Positions 1 to 6,326 of a stretch of 8,219 nt of DNA are shown here, piece after piece. A program made the position numbers and the translations under genes. The notes beneath the pieces were generated by a model, which saw only the letters and a list, made by a program, of their open reading frames with translations, was not told the origin of the DNA and ran no database searches. This DNA comes from Neisseriales bacterium (GTDB lineage: Bacteria; Pseudomonadota; Gammaproteobacteria; Burkholderiales; UBA11063): NCBI GenBank assembly GCA_008017145.1, contig SSGY01000151.1:1-8219 (forward strand), written 5' to 3'. The stretch's first letter is position 1. The number at the start of each line of letters is the position of its first letter.

Positions 1-92
1 TCACCCACAAAGAGATTATATTATACGTGACATGAATTTTAACATATCCGTTAAGTGTTTAAATTTTGACGCTAACTGAAATAAGTATAAAA

Positions 93-932
93 TTAATTTC
101 GCTGAAAATTGATAACACTTTGCCCTGCTGGTAACTCAATTTTATTGCGATCTTTCCAGCCGTGTGCAACAAATACTTCCAAAGTTAATTTAGATTTATT
201 CTCAAACCCTGCGGTTAACTCGCTAAATTGTCTCTTGGTAATATTACGACGTAAACTTGGATCATTTGCCGCACCACAGCCCAGCAAGCGAATATCTTGA
301 AGCAATGTCTGCAAATCGTCATAATCTAGCGTAATGTACTCCGTATCGACTACTGGATTGCTAAAACCAGCATCAACTAGCATATCTCCAATATCATGCA
401 TATCTGGGAAGCGATAACTACTAAAACCAAGCGCGCGCAATTCTTTTAGTGAATCAACACCCAACCCAGCAAAGCAAAATGCTCCGCCAAGAGCTAGCAC
501 GCGACGCATCTCACGAACAAATGCCGGAATATCACTAATATAGGGTAGTAATAAGTTGGAATAAAAAAAGTCAATACTTGCGGTGGTTAATGGTAGATGA
601 TAGGCATCACCACAGACAAACTGTCGACTCACTGATTTACGCCATAACGACCACTTAGACTTAGGCGATAATTGAGAACGCAAGATTTCCAAGGCACAAT
701 CAAGCTCGATTAGTAAACTTTCAGGATATTTTTGCGCTAATAATTCACGATCAAAGCCTAAGCCACTACCACAATCAAGTATCCTCTTTGGCATTAACTT
801 GATATAATCTAATCTGGAAATAACCCGAGTGGCTAATTCTTTAAAAATAAAATCCAGAGCCAGCAGCTCGCTAGATTTACGATTGAGTACTTTCCGAATT
901 AGCGGAGTGGAAATAGTTATGTTATCTGTCAC
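93..932 (-). CDS. bioC: BioC-like malonyl-ACP O-methyltransferase (class I SAM-dependent methyltransferase)
   Basis: Likely the cytoplasmic enzyme that methylates the free carboxyl of malonyl-ACP so that fatty-acid synthesis can build the pimeloyl chain of biotin. The SAM-binding motif I is ILDCGSGLG at residues 51-59, preceded by the LDYIKLMPKR stretch typical of betaproteobacterial BioC. The acidic end of strand beta-2 is LLIELD (73-78), followed by GDA at 108-110 and the motif IV region DFFYSNLLLPYI (121-132). The C-terminal DLQTLLQDIRLLGCGAAN (206-223) matches the conserved LGA-type segment of BioC, which separates it from generic type-11 methyltransferases. The 279 residues are somewhat longer than E. 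coli BioC (about 250). The start is GTG at 932-930 with only a weak AGG about 12 nt upstream; a TATAAT sits at 941-936, so a leaderless or very short-leader mRNA is possible. No other biotin gene is in the window, so pathway assignment rests on sequence alone. Confidence 0.78.
   Translation of the reverse strand: MTDNITISTPLIRKVLNRKSSELLALDFIFKELATRVISRLDYIKLMPKRILDCGSGLGFDRELLAQKYPESLLIELDCALEILRSQLSPKSKWSLWRKSVSRQFVCGDAYHLPLTTASIDFFYSNLLLPYISDIPAFVREMRRVLALGGAFCFAGLGVDSLKELRALGFSSYRFPDMHDIGDMLVDAGFSNPVVDTEYITLDYDDLQTLLQDIRLLGCGAANDPSLRRNITKRQFSELTAGFENKSKLTLEVFVAHGWKDRNKIELPAGQSVINFQRN
800..808 (+). promoter_or_regulatory. Candidate extended -10 promoter for comF
   Basis: TG-A-TATAAT forms a perfect extended -10 element (TG at 800-801, hexamer at 803-808) inside the bioC coding region on the comF strand. 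It would start transcription near 815, about 100 nt before the comF ATG. There is no convincing -35 hexamer, and AT-rich DNA gives such matches by chance, so this is weak. Confidence 0.3.
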
Positions 933-1638
933 TAAATTATATCGCCTATTAAATAATTATCTGGATAAATTGATTATTCCAGAGCCGCAATGCGTATTAT
1001 GTACTTCGGTTAGTCAGGAAGCAATTTGCCGTGATTGCTATCATGCTTTGGTGAAGTTACCACTCCAATCACGCTGTCCGCGCTGCCTGTGGGCATTACC
1101 ACCCAAGGAAATTGCTTGCAGTAATTGCAAAGAGCATCAATTTCAGTTTGAGCGAATTATTGCATCGTATAGTTATGCATTTCCATTAGATAAAGTACTG
1201 CAACAGCTAAAATATCATGAGAAAATTGAATATACTACTGCACTAAGTCAGCTATTTTGGAGTGCTATTGCGCCACATCTGACTAAATTGCCAGATGCAA
1301 TTATACCAGTACCACTCCATCATAAAAAACATAAAATTCGTGGGTTTAATCAAGTGCATGAACTTTTGCGTGAATTTCATCAGCTAAATCCTCAAGTCCC
1401 AATCTTGAATATTACGCGTCATAAAGAAACGCAACCACAAGCCACGCTTAATCGTTTACAACGGGCGCATAATCTTGCCAATGCTTTTGAAATTACGGCT
1501 GATTTACGTGGCAAACACATTGCGCTGGTCGATGATGTTGTGACTACAGGCACGACAGTCAATGAATTAGCCAAATTATGCAAACAACAGGGTGCAGCTC
1601 AGGTGGATGTCTGGTGTTTGATGCGCGCCCTTGAATGA
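919..1638 (+). CDS. comF: ComF family amidophosphoribosyltransferase-like protein
   Basis: A phosphoribosyltransferase-fold protein of the ComF/GntX family, cytoplasmic and linked to DNA uptake in naturally competent bacteria, probably acting after DNA enters the cell. It has 239 residues from ATG 919, a usual length. The N-terminal zinc-ribbon region holds paired cysteines at 25/28, 37/40, 53/56 and 67/70. The family block VPLHHKKHKIRGFNQ lies at 131-145, TQPQATLNRLQRAHNLANAF at 171-190, and the PRPP-binding loop IALVDDVVTTGTT at 201-213. The frame is open back to 829, but that extension is antisense bioC sequence; ATG 919 is preferred because it follows GGAG (904-907) and GGAA (909-912) and gives the normal ComF N-terminus (PEPQCVLC near residue 21). 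It diverges from bioC with overlapping 5' ends and converges on the YhhQ-type gene 33 bp away. The neighbourhood with bioC is a known proteobacterial arrangement, which supports both calls. Confidence 0.9.
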   Translation: MLSVTKLYRLLNNYLDKLIIPEPQCVLCTSVSQEAICRDCYHALVKLPLQSRCPRCLWALPPKEIACSNCKEHQFQFERIIASYSYAFPLDKVLQQLKYHEKIEYTTALSQLFWSAIAPHLTKLPDAIIPVPLHHKKHKIRGFNQVHELLREFHQLNPQVPILNITRHKETQPQATLNRLQRAHNLANAFEITADLRGKHIALVDDVVTTGTTVNELAKLCKQQGAAQVDVWCLMRALE

Positions 1639-1671
1639 TTAACTAAGATTTATGCTTATTAACTACAAATT

Positions 1672-2394
1672 CTACACATAGCGGTTATTAGCGTGAGCAT
1701 ATTTAGCATCGAGACTAAAAATAGAAAATTTAGTTCCGACATCGTACATATCTAAGCCTTCCGCTTGTTTGAGCCTGCGTGCCAAAGACAATGATACTGG
1801 TAAGCCACATATTTCGATAAATACTTTAATTGCCCACATAGTAGCATTAAATACCAATAAATCATGCAGCGGCATCGTGCCATAAAAAGCTAGAGTTCCA
1901 AATAAAAAACTATCAAATAAGGAGGCTACTGCAGTTGACATGACAAAACGCAGCCACATAATCCGCCCGCCAGTTTTGAGTTTTAATTTTGCCATGATGA
2001 ACGAATTTAGCGGCTCAGCACAGAGATAGGAAATCGTAGAGGCAATAATAATCCGTGCATTAAATCCAAGCAGGCTATCAAATTTGGCATTGGTATCCAA
2101 GGCATAAGTAGGACTTGGTAAATGGATAATCAGTTGCCCATAAGCAACAAAGATAAAATTAAACATAAAGCCAACCCAAATCGCCCGACGGGCAAATTTG
2201 TAGCCATAAACCTCGGTAATCAGATCGGATAAAATAAAAGTGAACGGGAAAATTAAAGTTCCAGCATCGGTCTCGATATTGCCAATTCGAATCATGCGGA
2301 TATCAAACCAGTTGGCAAGTAAAATCACTGCGGTGTAAGACAGCTGGATAAACCACAAATAGCGCGGATATTGCGCGATAGTATTTTGTTGCAT
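1672..2394 (-). CDS. yhhQ: YhhQ/COG1738 (VUT_1 family) queuosine precursor transporter
   Basis: An inner-membrane carrier of the YhhQ family, which in E. coli takes up preQ0 and preQ1, precursors of the tRNA wobble base queuosine. It has 240 residues, against about 220 for E. coli YhhQ. Hydrophobic segments lie near 12-31, 45-63, 71-92, 112-135, 148-172 and 176-203. Family hallmarks are GTLIFPFTFILSDLITEVYG (45-64), the polar-in-membrane FNARIIIASTISYLCAEPLN (111-130), and FVMSTAVASLFDSFLFGTLA (150-169). The C-terminal EGLDMYDVGTKFSIF (212-226) matches the E-x-x-D-x-YD-x-x-T-x-F tail of this family. The start is set by AGGA at 2407-2404 (minus), 9 nt before ATG 2394. That Shine-Dalgarno lies in one arm of a long inverted repeat (see the leader at 2402-2513). 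The gene follows rbsB on the same strand without an obvious terminator between. The exact substrate is inferred from the family. Confidence 0.88.
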   Translation of the reverse strand: MQQNTIAQYPRYLWFIQLSYTAVILLANWFDIRMIRIGNIETDAGTLIFPFTFILSDLITEVYGYKFARRAIWVGFMFNFIFVAYGQLIIHLPSPTYALDTNAKFDSLLGFNARIIIASTISYLCAEPLNSFIMAKLKLKTGGRIMWLRFVMSTAVASLFDSFLFGTLAFYGTMPLHDLLVFNATMWAIKVFIEICGLPVSLSLARRLKQAEGLDMYDVGTKFSIFSLDAKYAHANNRYV

Positions 2395-2401
2395 AGATAT
2401 A

Positions 2402-2513
2402 TGTCCTGTACGATTAAAAACAGTTAAACTTACAGCGATCTGACTATACTCGTCAGATCAGATTTTTCTGGCAAATTGCAATGGTCACACAAAAGCCAGA
2501 GTATTACAGGACA
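2402..2513 (-). ncRNA. Candidate structured mRNA leader (possible riboswitch) of the queuosine-precursor transporter
   Basis: On the minus strand three perfect inverted repeats nest as a junction. P1 is TGTCCTGTA (2513-2505) with TACAGGACA (2410-2402), 9 bp. P2 is TCTGGC (2500-2495) with GCCAGA (2472-2467), 6 bp, with a 22-nt loop. P3 is GATCTGAC (2459-2452) with GTCAGATC (2444-2437), 8 bp, with a 7-nt loop GAGTATA; a U-G wobble (2460/2436) extends it. The 3' arm of P1 contains AGGA (2407-2404), the only good ribosome binding site for the gene starting at 2394, so closing P1 should block translation. The 25-nt linker P3-to-P1 carries CTGTA (2435-2431) and CTGT (2423-2420), either of which could pair with TACAG of P1 instead. 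The stems are seen in the sequence; ligand control is inferred from the downstream gene. It does not match the preQ1-I consensus. Alternatives are a protein operator or a small inverted-repeat element. Confidence 0.45.
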
Positions 2514-2515
2514 GA

Positions 2516-2524
2516 ATTATAGCA
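2516..2524 (-). promoter_or_regulatory. Candidate extended -10 promoter for the queuosine-precursor transporter
   Basis: TG-C-TATAAT on the minus strand (TG at 2524-2523, hexamer at 2521-2516) is a perfect extended -10, without a recognisable -35. Transcription would start around 2510-2507, inside the 5' arm of P1. A start at 2510 would leave CCUGUA free to pair with UACAGG, so the Shine-Dalgarno could still be masked. Read-through from rbsB is the alternative source of the transcript. Confidence 0.4.
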
Positions 2525-2588
2525 GTTCTTTAATGAATAGAATTTATATAAAGCGCTGCGATTTCTCACCTGTAAATATAAAGAGTAA

Positions 2589-3506
2589 TCATTTAGTAAC
2601 CAGCTTGAGGGCTACGGGTATTTGTGCTGGAATACTCTGCTTATTAGCAATCTGTTTACTAGCTTCAATAGCTTTTTCACCAATTAGATCTGGTTGCTGG
2701 GCAACAGTTGCCGACAATTGGCCGTTTTGGACTGATTTTAAGCCATCCTGACTACCATCAAAGCCAACAATTATTATATTTTTACCAGCACTTTTGGCAG
2801 CTTCATATGCACCCAAAGCCATTTCATCATTTTGGGCAAAAATTGCTTGCACATTATCGTGTGCTTGCAAAATATTTTCAGCCACAGTCAAACCTTTTGC
2901 CCGATCAAAATCAGCACTCTGACTAGCTATCACATTTAATTCTTTGTCCGCAATCAGATGAAAACCCTGTCCACGCTCGCGGGTCGCCGAAGCACCTGGT
3001 ATCCCCTGCAATTCAGCAACTATAGCCTTCTTACCAAGTTTACTCACGATAAACTGTGCTGCCATCTTACCTCCTTCGATATTATTGGAAGCGATGAAAG
3101 TAACAACATTTCCTTTAGTGGCTGAGCGGTCAATCGTGATTACCGGAACCCCGCTTTGATTAGCCAGCAAAATTGCTGATGAAATGGCATCGGAATCAAC
3201 TGGATTAATTAATAAAATATCGACACCCTGCTGAATTAGATCCTCAACGTCATTATTTTGTTTCGCAGAATCATTCTGTGCATCGGCAATTTTGACTTGC
3301 ATATGCTCTTTTGCAGCAGCAGTCGTAATTCCTTCTTTTATCGAAACAAAGAATGGATTATTCAGTGTAGATAATGATACGCCAATTGTCAGATGATTCG
3401 GGTCTATCTCATGCTTGGTTTTTGCCCATGCTGGTGGATCCATGCTACAGCCATTAATCAATGCCAACAGAATAAAGGAATAGAATATTTTTATAAGATT
3501 TCTCAT
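2589..3506 (-). CDS. rbsB: Ribose ABC transporter substrate-binding lipoprotein RbsB
   Basis: The periplasmic-binding-protein component that captures ribose for RbsA/RbsC. A lipoprotein signal is visible: hydrophobic IFYSFILLAL then L-I-N-G-C20. The mature sequence begins CSMDPPAWAK, very like the Bacillus RbsB lipoprotein start as I remember it. Residues corresponding to the E. coli ribose site are present: N50/F52/F53 (LNNPFF), N78 (AQND), D126-R127 (IDRS), an Arg in TRERG (175-179), F200 (ADFDR), N226 (AQNDEM), D250 (GFDG) and Q270 (VAQQPD). At 305 residues it is complete. The start follows AAAGG 7 nt upstream, inside the end of rbsC, and overlaps it by 4 nt (ATGA). It is the last gene of the operon. 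The complete set of binding residues makes ribose a confident substrate, though related pentoses cannot be excluded. Confidence 0.95.
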   Translation of the reverse strand: MRNLIKIFYSFILLALINGCSMDPPAWAKTKHEIDPNHLTIGVSLSTLNNPFFVSIKEGITTAAAKEHMQVKIADAQNDSAKQNNDVEDLIQQGVDILLINPVDSDAISSAILLANQSGVPVITIDRSATKGNVVTFIASNNIEGGKMAAQFIVSKLGKKAIVAELQGIPGASATRERGQGFHLIADKELNVIASQSADFDRAKGLTVAENILQAHDNVQAIFAQNDEMALGAYEAAKSAGKNIIIVGFDGSQDGLKSVQNGQLSATVAQQPDLIGEKAIEASKQIANKQSIPAQIPVALKLVTK

Positions 3507-4441
3507 GATGTAGCCTTTCTGCGATCAATAAATACGGCAATCAGAATTACTACCCCTTTAACGATTAGCTGATAAAAACTGGAAACCCCAAGAATATTTA
3601 AGCCGTTATTTAGCGTACCAATAATTAGTGCTCCAATCAGCGTGCCTAAAATCTTGCCATGCCCACCAGTCAAGCTCGTGCCGCCAAGTACAACTGCAGC
3701 AATGGCATCTAGCTCATAGGAAGTGCCAGCGGTTGGTTGTGCCGAATTAAGCCGTGAAACAACGATACTTCCAGCCAATGCTGCTAACAAACCATTGATT
3801 GCGTAAACCATAATTTTTATCTTGTTTACTTTTACCCCAGAAATAATTGATGCTTTTTCATTACCACCAATCGCATAAACATGCCGTCCAAACGGCGTTT
3901 TATTCAGGATAACTGCGGCAATCACAAAGGTAATGATTACTGTAATAGCAGGGATCGGCAAGCCAAACAGATAACCACGTCCAAAGACCTGAAACCAGAA
4001 GCTATCACTTAATCCGGTAATCGGATTACCATCGGTATAGACCATAGTTAGTCCACGATAAATTGTCATCGTCGCAAGAGTTGCAATAAATGGCGCAATC
4101 TTGCCTTTGGTTACCAGTACGCCATTCATAGCACCAAATAATGCACCAATAAGGGATGCAATGATTATCGCTAAAATAGGGTCACAACCATGCAACATAA
4201 TCCCTGCCATCAAAGCACTGGATAAAGCCAGAATCGCACCAACCGATAAATCAATCCCACCAGTTAAGATAACAAAAGTCATCCCAAATGCAATCAGTGC
4301 ATTTATTGATACCTGACGCAACAGATTAAGAATATTCATCGGTGCCAAAAAATCATGATTAAGACCACCAATAACAGCAAATAAAACCGCAAAGCCGATA
4401 AACGGCAAAAATTTTTCAATGAGCTTTTTATGTAAATGCAT
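3503..4441 (-). CDS. rbsC: Ribose ABC transporter permease RbsC
   Basis: The inner-membrane permease that forms the ribose channel as a dimer and docks on RbsA. It has 312 residues and is strongly hydrophobic throughout, with roughly eight to ten membrane segments. Family blocks are GGIDLSVGAILAL (61-73), the motif around PFIATLATMTIYRG (117-130), YAIGGNEKASIISGV (189-203, the loop contacting the ATPase), and ELDAIAAVVLGGTSLTGGHG (243-262). The YTDGNPITG stretch (135-143) and FGRGYLFGLPIPAIT look closer to Bacillus RbsC than to E. coli RbsC, judged from memory. Its ATG overlaps the end of rbsA by 14 nt and is preceded by a strong AGGGGA a few bases upstream. The start codon lies inside a 14-bp perfect palindrome (4432-4445). 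The 3' end overlaps rbsB by ATGA, so RbsC and RbsB are probably translationally coupled. Confidence 0.95.
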   Translation of the reverse strand: MHLHKKLIEKFLPFIGFAVLFAVIGGLNHDFLAPMNILNLLRQVSINALIAFGMTFVILTGGIDLSVGAILALSSALMAGIMLHGCDPILAIIIASLIGALFGAMNGVLVTKGKIAPFIATLATMTIYRGLTMVYTDGNPITGLSDSFWFQVFGRGYLFGLPIPAITVIITFVIAAVILNKTPFGRHVYAIGGNEKASIISGVKVNKIKIMVYAINGLLAALAGSIVVSRLNSAQPTAGTSYELDAIAAVVLGGTSLTGGHGKILGTLIGALIIGTLNNGLNILGVSSFYQLIVKGVVILIAVFIDRRKATS

Positions 4442-5918
4442 TTACTTCCCCTGTTGCCAAACTTATTATTTTTTCTTGAGTTAGGTTTTCACGTGCCAAA
4501 ACACCAGCTACGCTGCCCTCATGAATTACAACCACCCGATCACTCATACCAATAACTTCGGGTAACTCAGAAGAAACCATGATTATTGCGACTCCATTTT
4601 TGGTCAATTCATTCATCAGCTGATAAATCTCTCGTTTGGCATTTACATCAATGCCGCGAGTTGGTTCATCCATTATCAGTATTTGCGGTTTATTCCCAAG
4701 CCATTTGGCAATAACTACCTTTTGCTGATTACCTCCTGATAAACTCCCCACATCAAGATTAACTGACGCCATTTTGATTAGGAGCTTATCGGTCAATTCA
4801 AGAATAAATTTATTCTCTGCCTGACTATCAATCAAGCCCGAGCGAACATAATTATGCATATTATTAATCGCAATATTATCGCGGATTGAAAAGCCTAAAA
4901 TAACACCTTCATCGCGACGGTTTTCAGTAATAAATCCAATCCCATTTTTTATTGCATCCTCTGGGGAATCTATTCTTACTTGCTGAGCGTTAATCTTGAC
5001 TACTCCACTTATAATCGGATCAAGTCCAAAAATAGCGCGCATGATTTCCGAGCGACCAGCCCCCATTAAACCAGCAAAGCCAAGAATTTCACCGCGTTTT
5101 AATGAGAAACTAATATTTTTAAATTTACCACCAGTCAAACCTTCAACCTGAAGAATTTCATCACCGATACGGGCATCGCGAACTGGAAAACGCTCAGATA
5201 ACTCACGTCCGACCATCTCCCTAACCACCTGATTAAATGAGGTAGCCGCTATCGGGCTGGTGCTGACACTTACACCATCACGCATAACGGTAATTCGGTC
5301 ACAATGTGCAAAGATCTCCTCCATCCGATGAGAAATATAGACCATGGCTACTCCATTCTCTTTCAGGCGCTGCATCACCCGAAACAGAACATTTGCTTCG
5401 CGTTCGGTTAATGCCGAAGTTGGCTCATCCATGATTAGAACTTTAGCATTAGTCATTAACGCTTTTACTATTTCTATCATCTGCTGTTCACCAATTGAGC
5501 AGTTACTAACCTGCTTGTCGAGCTCCAATTCAATACCTATTTCAGCGAGTTTGGCATTGGCAAGCTTCTTCATGCAGGCTTTATCAAGTAAGCCGATTCG
5601 GTTACGGATTTCTTTGCCCAGAAATAGATTTTCAAGCACAGTCAGATTCTGCCAGACATTTAATTCCTGACGGATAAAGGTAATTCCATATGCTTCTGCT
5701 TGTTGCGAATTTTCAAAGCGCATAACCTTATCATCAATGATAATACTGCCATCATCCGCAGGAAACATTCCTGTTAGTATGTTCATTAATGTAGATTTAC
5801 CTGCACCATTTTCACCCATTAGTGCATGAATTTCACCATCAAGCAGTTCAAAATTAACTCCGCTTAATACCACATTACTGGCAAATTTTTTGTGTATATT
5901 GTTTAGTTGTATTTTCAT
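4428..5918 (-). CDS. rbsA: Ribose ABC transporter ATP-binding protein RbsA (tandem NBDs)
   Basis: The cytoplasmic ATPase that powers ribose import, with two nucleotide-binding domains in one 496-residue chain (E. coli about 501). Domain 1 has Walker A GENGAGKST (35-43), Q-loop Gln84, signature CSIGEQQ (140-146), Walker B VLIMDEP (160-166) and H-loop His197 (ISHRMEE). Domain 2 has the degenerate Walker A GLMGAGRSE (283-291, Lys replaced by Arg289), signature LSGGNQQK (393-400) and Walker B ILIMDEPTRGID (413-424); its H-loop position reads SSELPE, as is normal for this family. Residue 83 is Arg in FIRQELN, where the family usually has His. The start MKIQLNNIHKKF agrees with known RbsA N-termini, yet only TTTATAAAT lies between it and the rbsD stop and no Shine-Dalgarno is visible. 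Translation probably depends on coupling to rbsD, which ends 9 nt upstream. The 3' end overlaps rbsC by 14 nt. Confidence 0.95.
   Translation of the reverse strand: MKIQLNNIHKKFASNVVLSGVNFELLDGEIHALMGENGAGKSTLMNILTGMFPADDGSIIIDDKVMRFENSQQAEAYGITFIRQELNVWQNLTVLENLFLGKEIRNRIGLLDKACMKKLANAKLAEIGIELELDKQVSNCSIGEQQMIEIVKALMTNAKVLIMDEPTSALTEREANVLFRVMQRLKENGVAMVYISHRMEEIFAHCDRITVMRDGVSVSTSPIAATSFNQVVREMVGRELSERFPVRDARIGDEILQVEGLTGGKFKNISFSLKRGEILGFAGLMGAGRSEIMRAIFGLDPIISGVVKINAQQVRIDSPEDAIKNGIGFITENRRDEGVILGFSIRDNIAINNMHNYVRSGLIDSQAENKFILELTDKLLIKMASVNLDVGSLSGGNQQKVVIAKWLGNKPQILIMDEPTRGIDVNAKREIYQLMNELTKNGVAIIMVSSELPEVIGMSDRVVVIHEGSVAGVLARENLTQEKIISLATGEVNAFT
4432..4445. repeat. 14-bp perfect palindrome over the rbsC start codon
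   Basis: GTAAATGCATTTAC is a perfect palindrome covering the rbsC ATG (4441-4439) and most of the rbsA/rbsC overlap. In RNA it could form a stem of about five pairs that competes with ribosome loading on rbsC. One such palindrome is not surprising by chance in 8 kb. Confidence 0.5.
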
Positions 5919-5927
5919 ATTTATAAA

Positions 5928-6326
5928 TCAGAAGATTACTCCAGCGTGTAAGATAACATTAGCATACGGGGTTGCTTCGCCAGTTCGGATAATAGCGCGT
6001 GCCTTGTGAGTAAGAAGTTTAAACTCTTCATGACTTAGCTCTTCCAGCGACGTTGCCGCACCAAGTGTTTTCTCCAAACTCATATAAGTAGCAGGGTTTT
6101 TGGCATGAATTTCACTGGCAATGGTAGCTTTCTCAATTTGCATATATTGAGCCAATAATTCCACTACCTCAATAAATCCAGGCGTGCCAAGCTTTAGTGC
6201 CAGATCAATCTTTTTTACCCCATCTGGTATCGGTAATCCACAATCAGCAATCACTACCGTATCGGTATGCCCCAGATCGGCAAGTACTTTACAAATTTCA
6301 CTATTTAATATTCCATGCTTATTCAT
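5928..6326 (-). CDS. rbsD: D-ribose pyranase RbsD
   Basis: A small cytoplasmic enzyme that interconverts the beta-pyranose and beta-furanose forms of ribose, supplying the form RbsK uses. The 132 residues compare with 139 in E. coli. The conserved LGHTD (18-22) contains the catalytic His20; ADCGLPIP lies at 27-34, and the C-terminal [18 protein letters not shown] (115-132) is the family's ligand-binding end. The ATG overlaps the rbsK stop by 8 nt (ATGAATAA) and is preceded by AAAGGA inside rbsK, 9 nt upstream. The close relative FucU (fucose mutarotase) is less likely given the ribose operon around it. Confidence 0.95.
   Translation of the reverse strand: MNKHGILNSEICKVLADLGHTDTVVIADCGLPIPDGVKKIDLALKLGTPGFIEVVELLAQYMQIEKATIASEIHAKNPATYMSLEKTLGAATSLEELSHEEFKLLTHKARAIIRTGEATPYANVILHAGVIF

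Noticed and set aside
66..93. Plus-strand promoter TTGACG-N16-TAAAAT at the left edge
   Set aside because: Matches consensus fairly well but points into bioC antisense with no gene to serve; chance is likely in AT-rich DNA. Region 1-92 otherwise shows only AT-rich -10-like strings and a weak TTAAC/GTTAA hairpin.
829..918. Extension of the comF frame upstream to 829, adding 30 residues
   Set aside because: The added residues are antisense to bioC and unlike ComF N-termini; ATG 919 has a ribosome site and gives the standard protein.
1639..1671. Bidirectional terminator between comF and the YhhQ-type gene
   Set aside because: Only an AT-rich stem with a bulge (1639-1647 with 1655-1662) and no T-run follows it; no convincing terminator in the 33-bp gap.
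2437..2467. Plus-strand reading of the 8-bp dyad plus TTTTT as an intrinsic terminator
   Set aside because: The nearest plus-strand gene (comF) ends about 800 bp earlier, the T-run is short and offset from the stem, and nothing on that strand needs it. Antisense transcript control cannot be excluded.
2402..2513. The 112-bp region as a MITE with TGTCCTGTA terminal repeats
   Set aside because: No target-site duplication flanks it, the ends share only 9 bp, and no second copy exists in the window. A genome search for copies would settle it.
2476..2751. Plus-strand open frame across the leader and the end of rbsB
   Set aside because: Mostly antisense to conserved rbsB codons; no ribosome site or family resemblance.
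3418..3427. Signal peptidase I site AWA-K in RbsB
   Set aside because: It lies too far beyond the hydrophobic core, and the LINGC lipobox followed by SMDPPAWAK fits the known lipoprotein form better.
3881..3892. ATGCCGTCCAAA resembling a Neisseria DNA uptake sequence
   Set aside because: Single inexact copy inside conserved rbsC codons (FGRH); no other copy noticed in the window.
3883..3901. GCCGT-CCAA-ACGGC hairpin followed by GTTTT on the plus strand
   Set aside because: Lies inside rbsC on the antisense strand with a five-pair stem; best explained by coding sequence.
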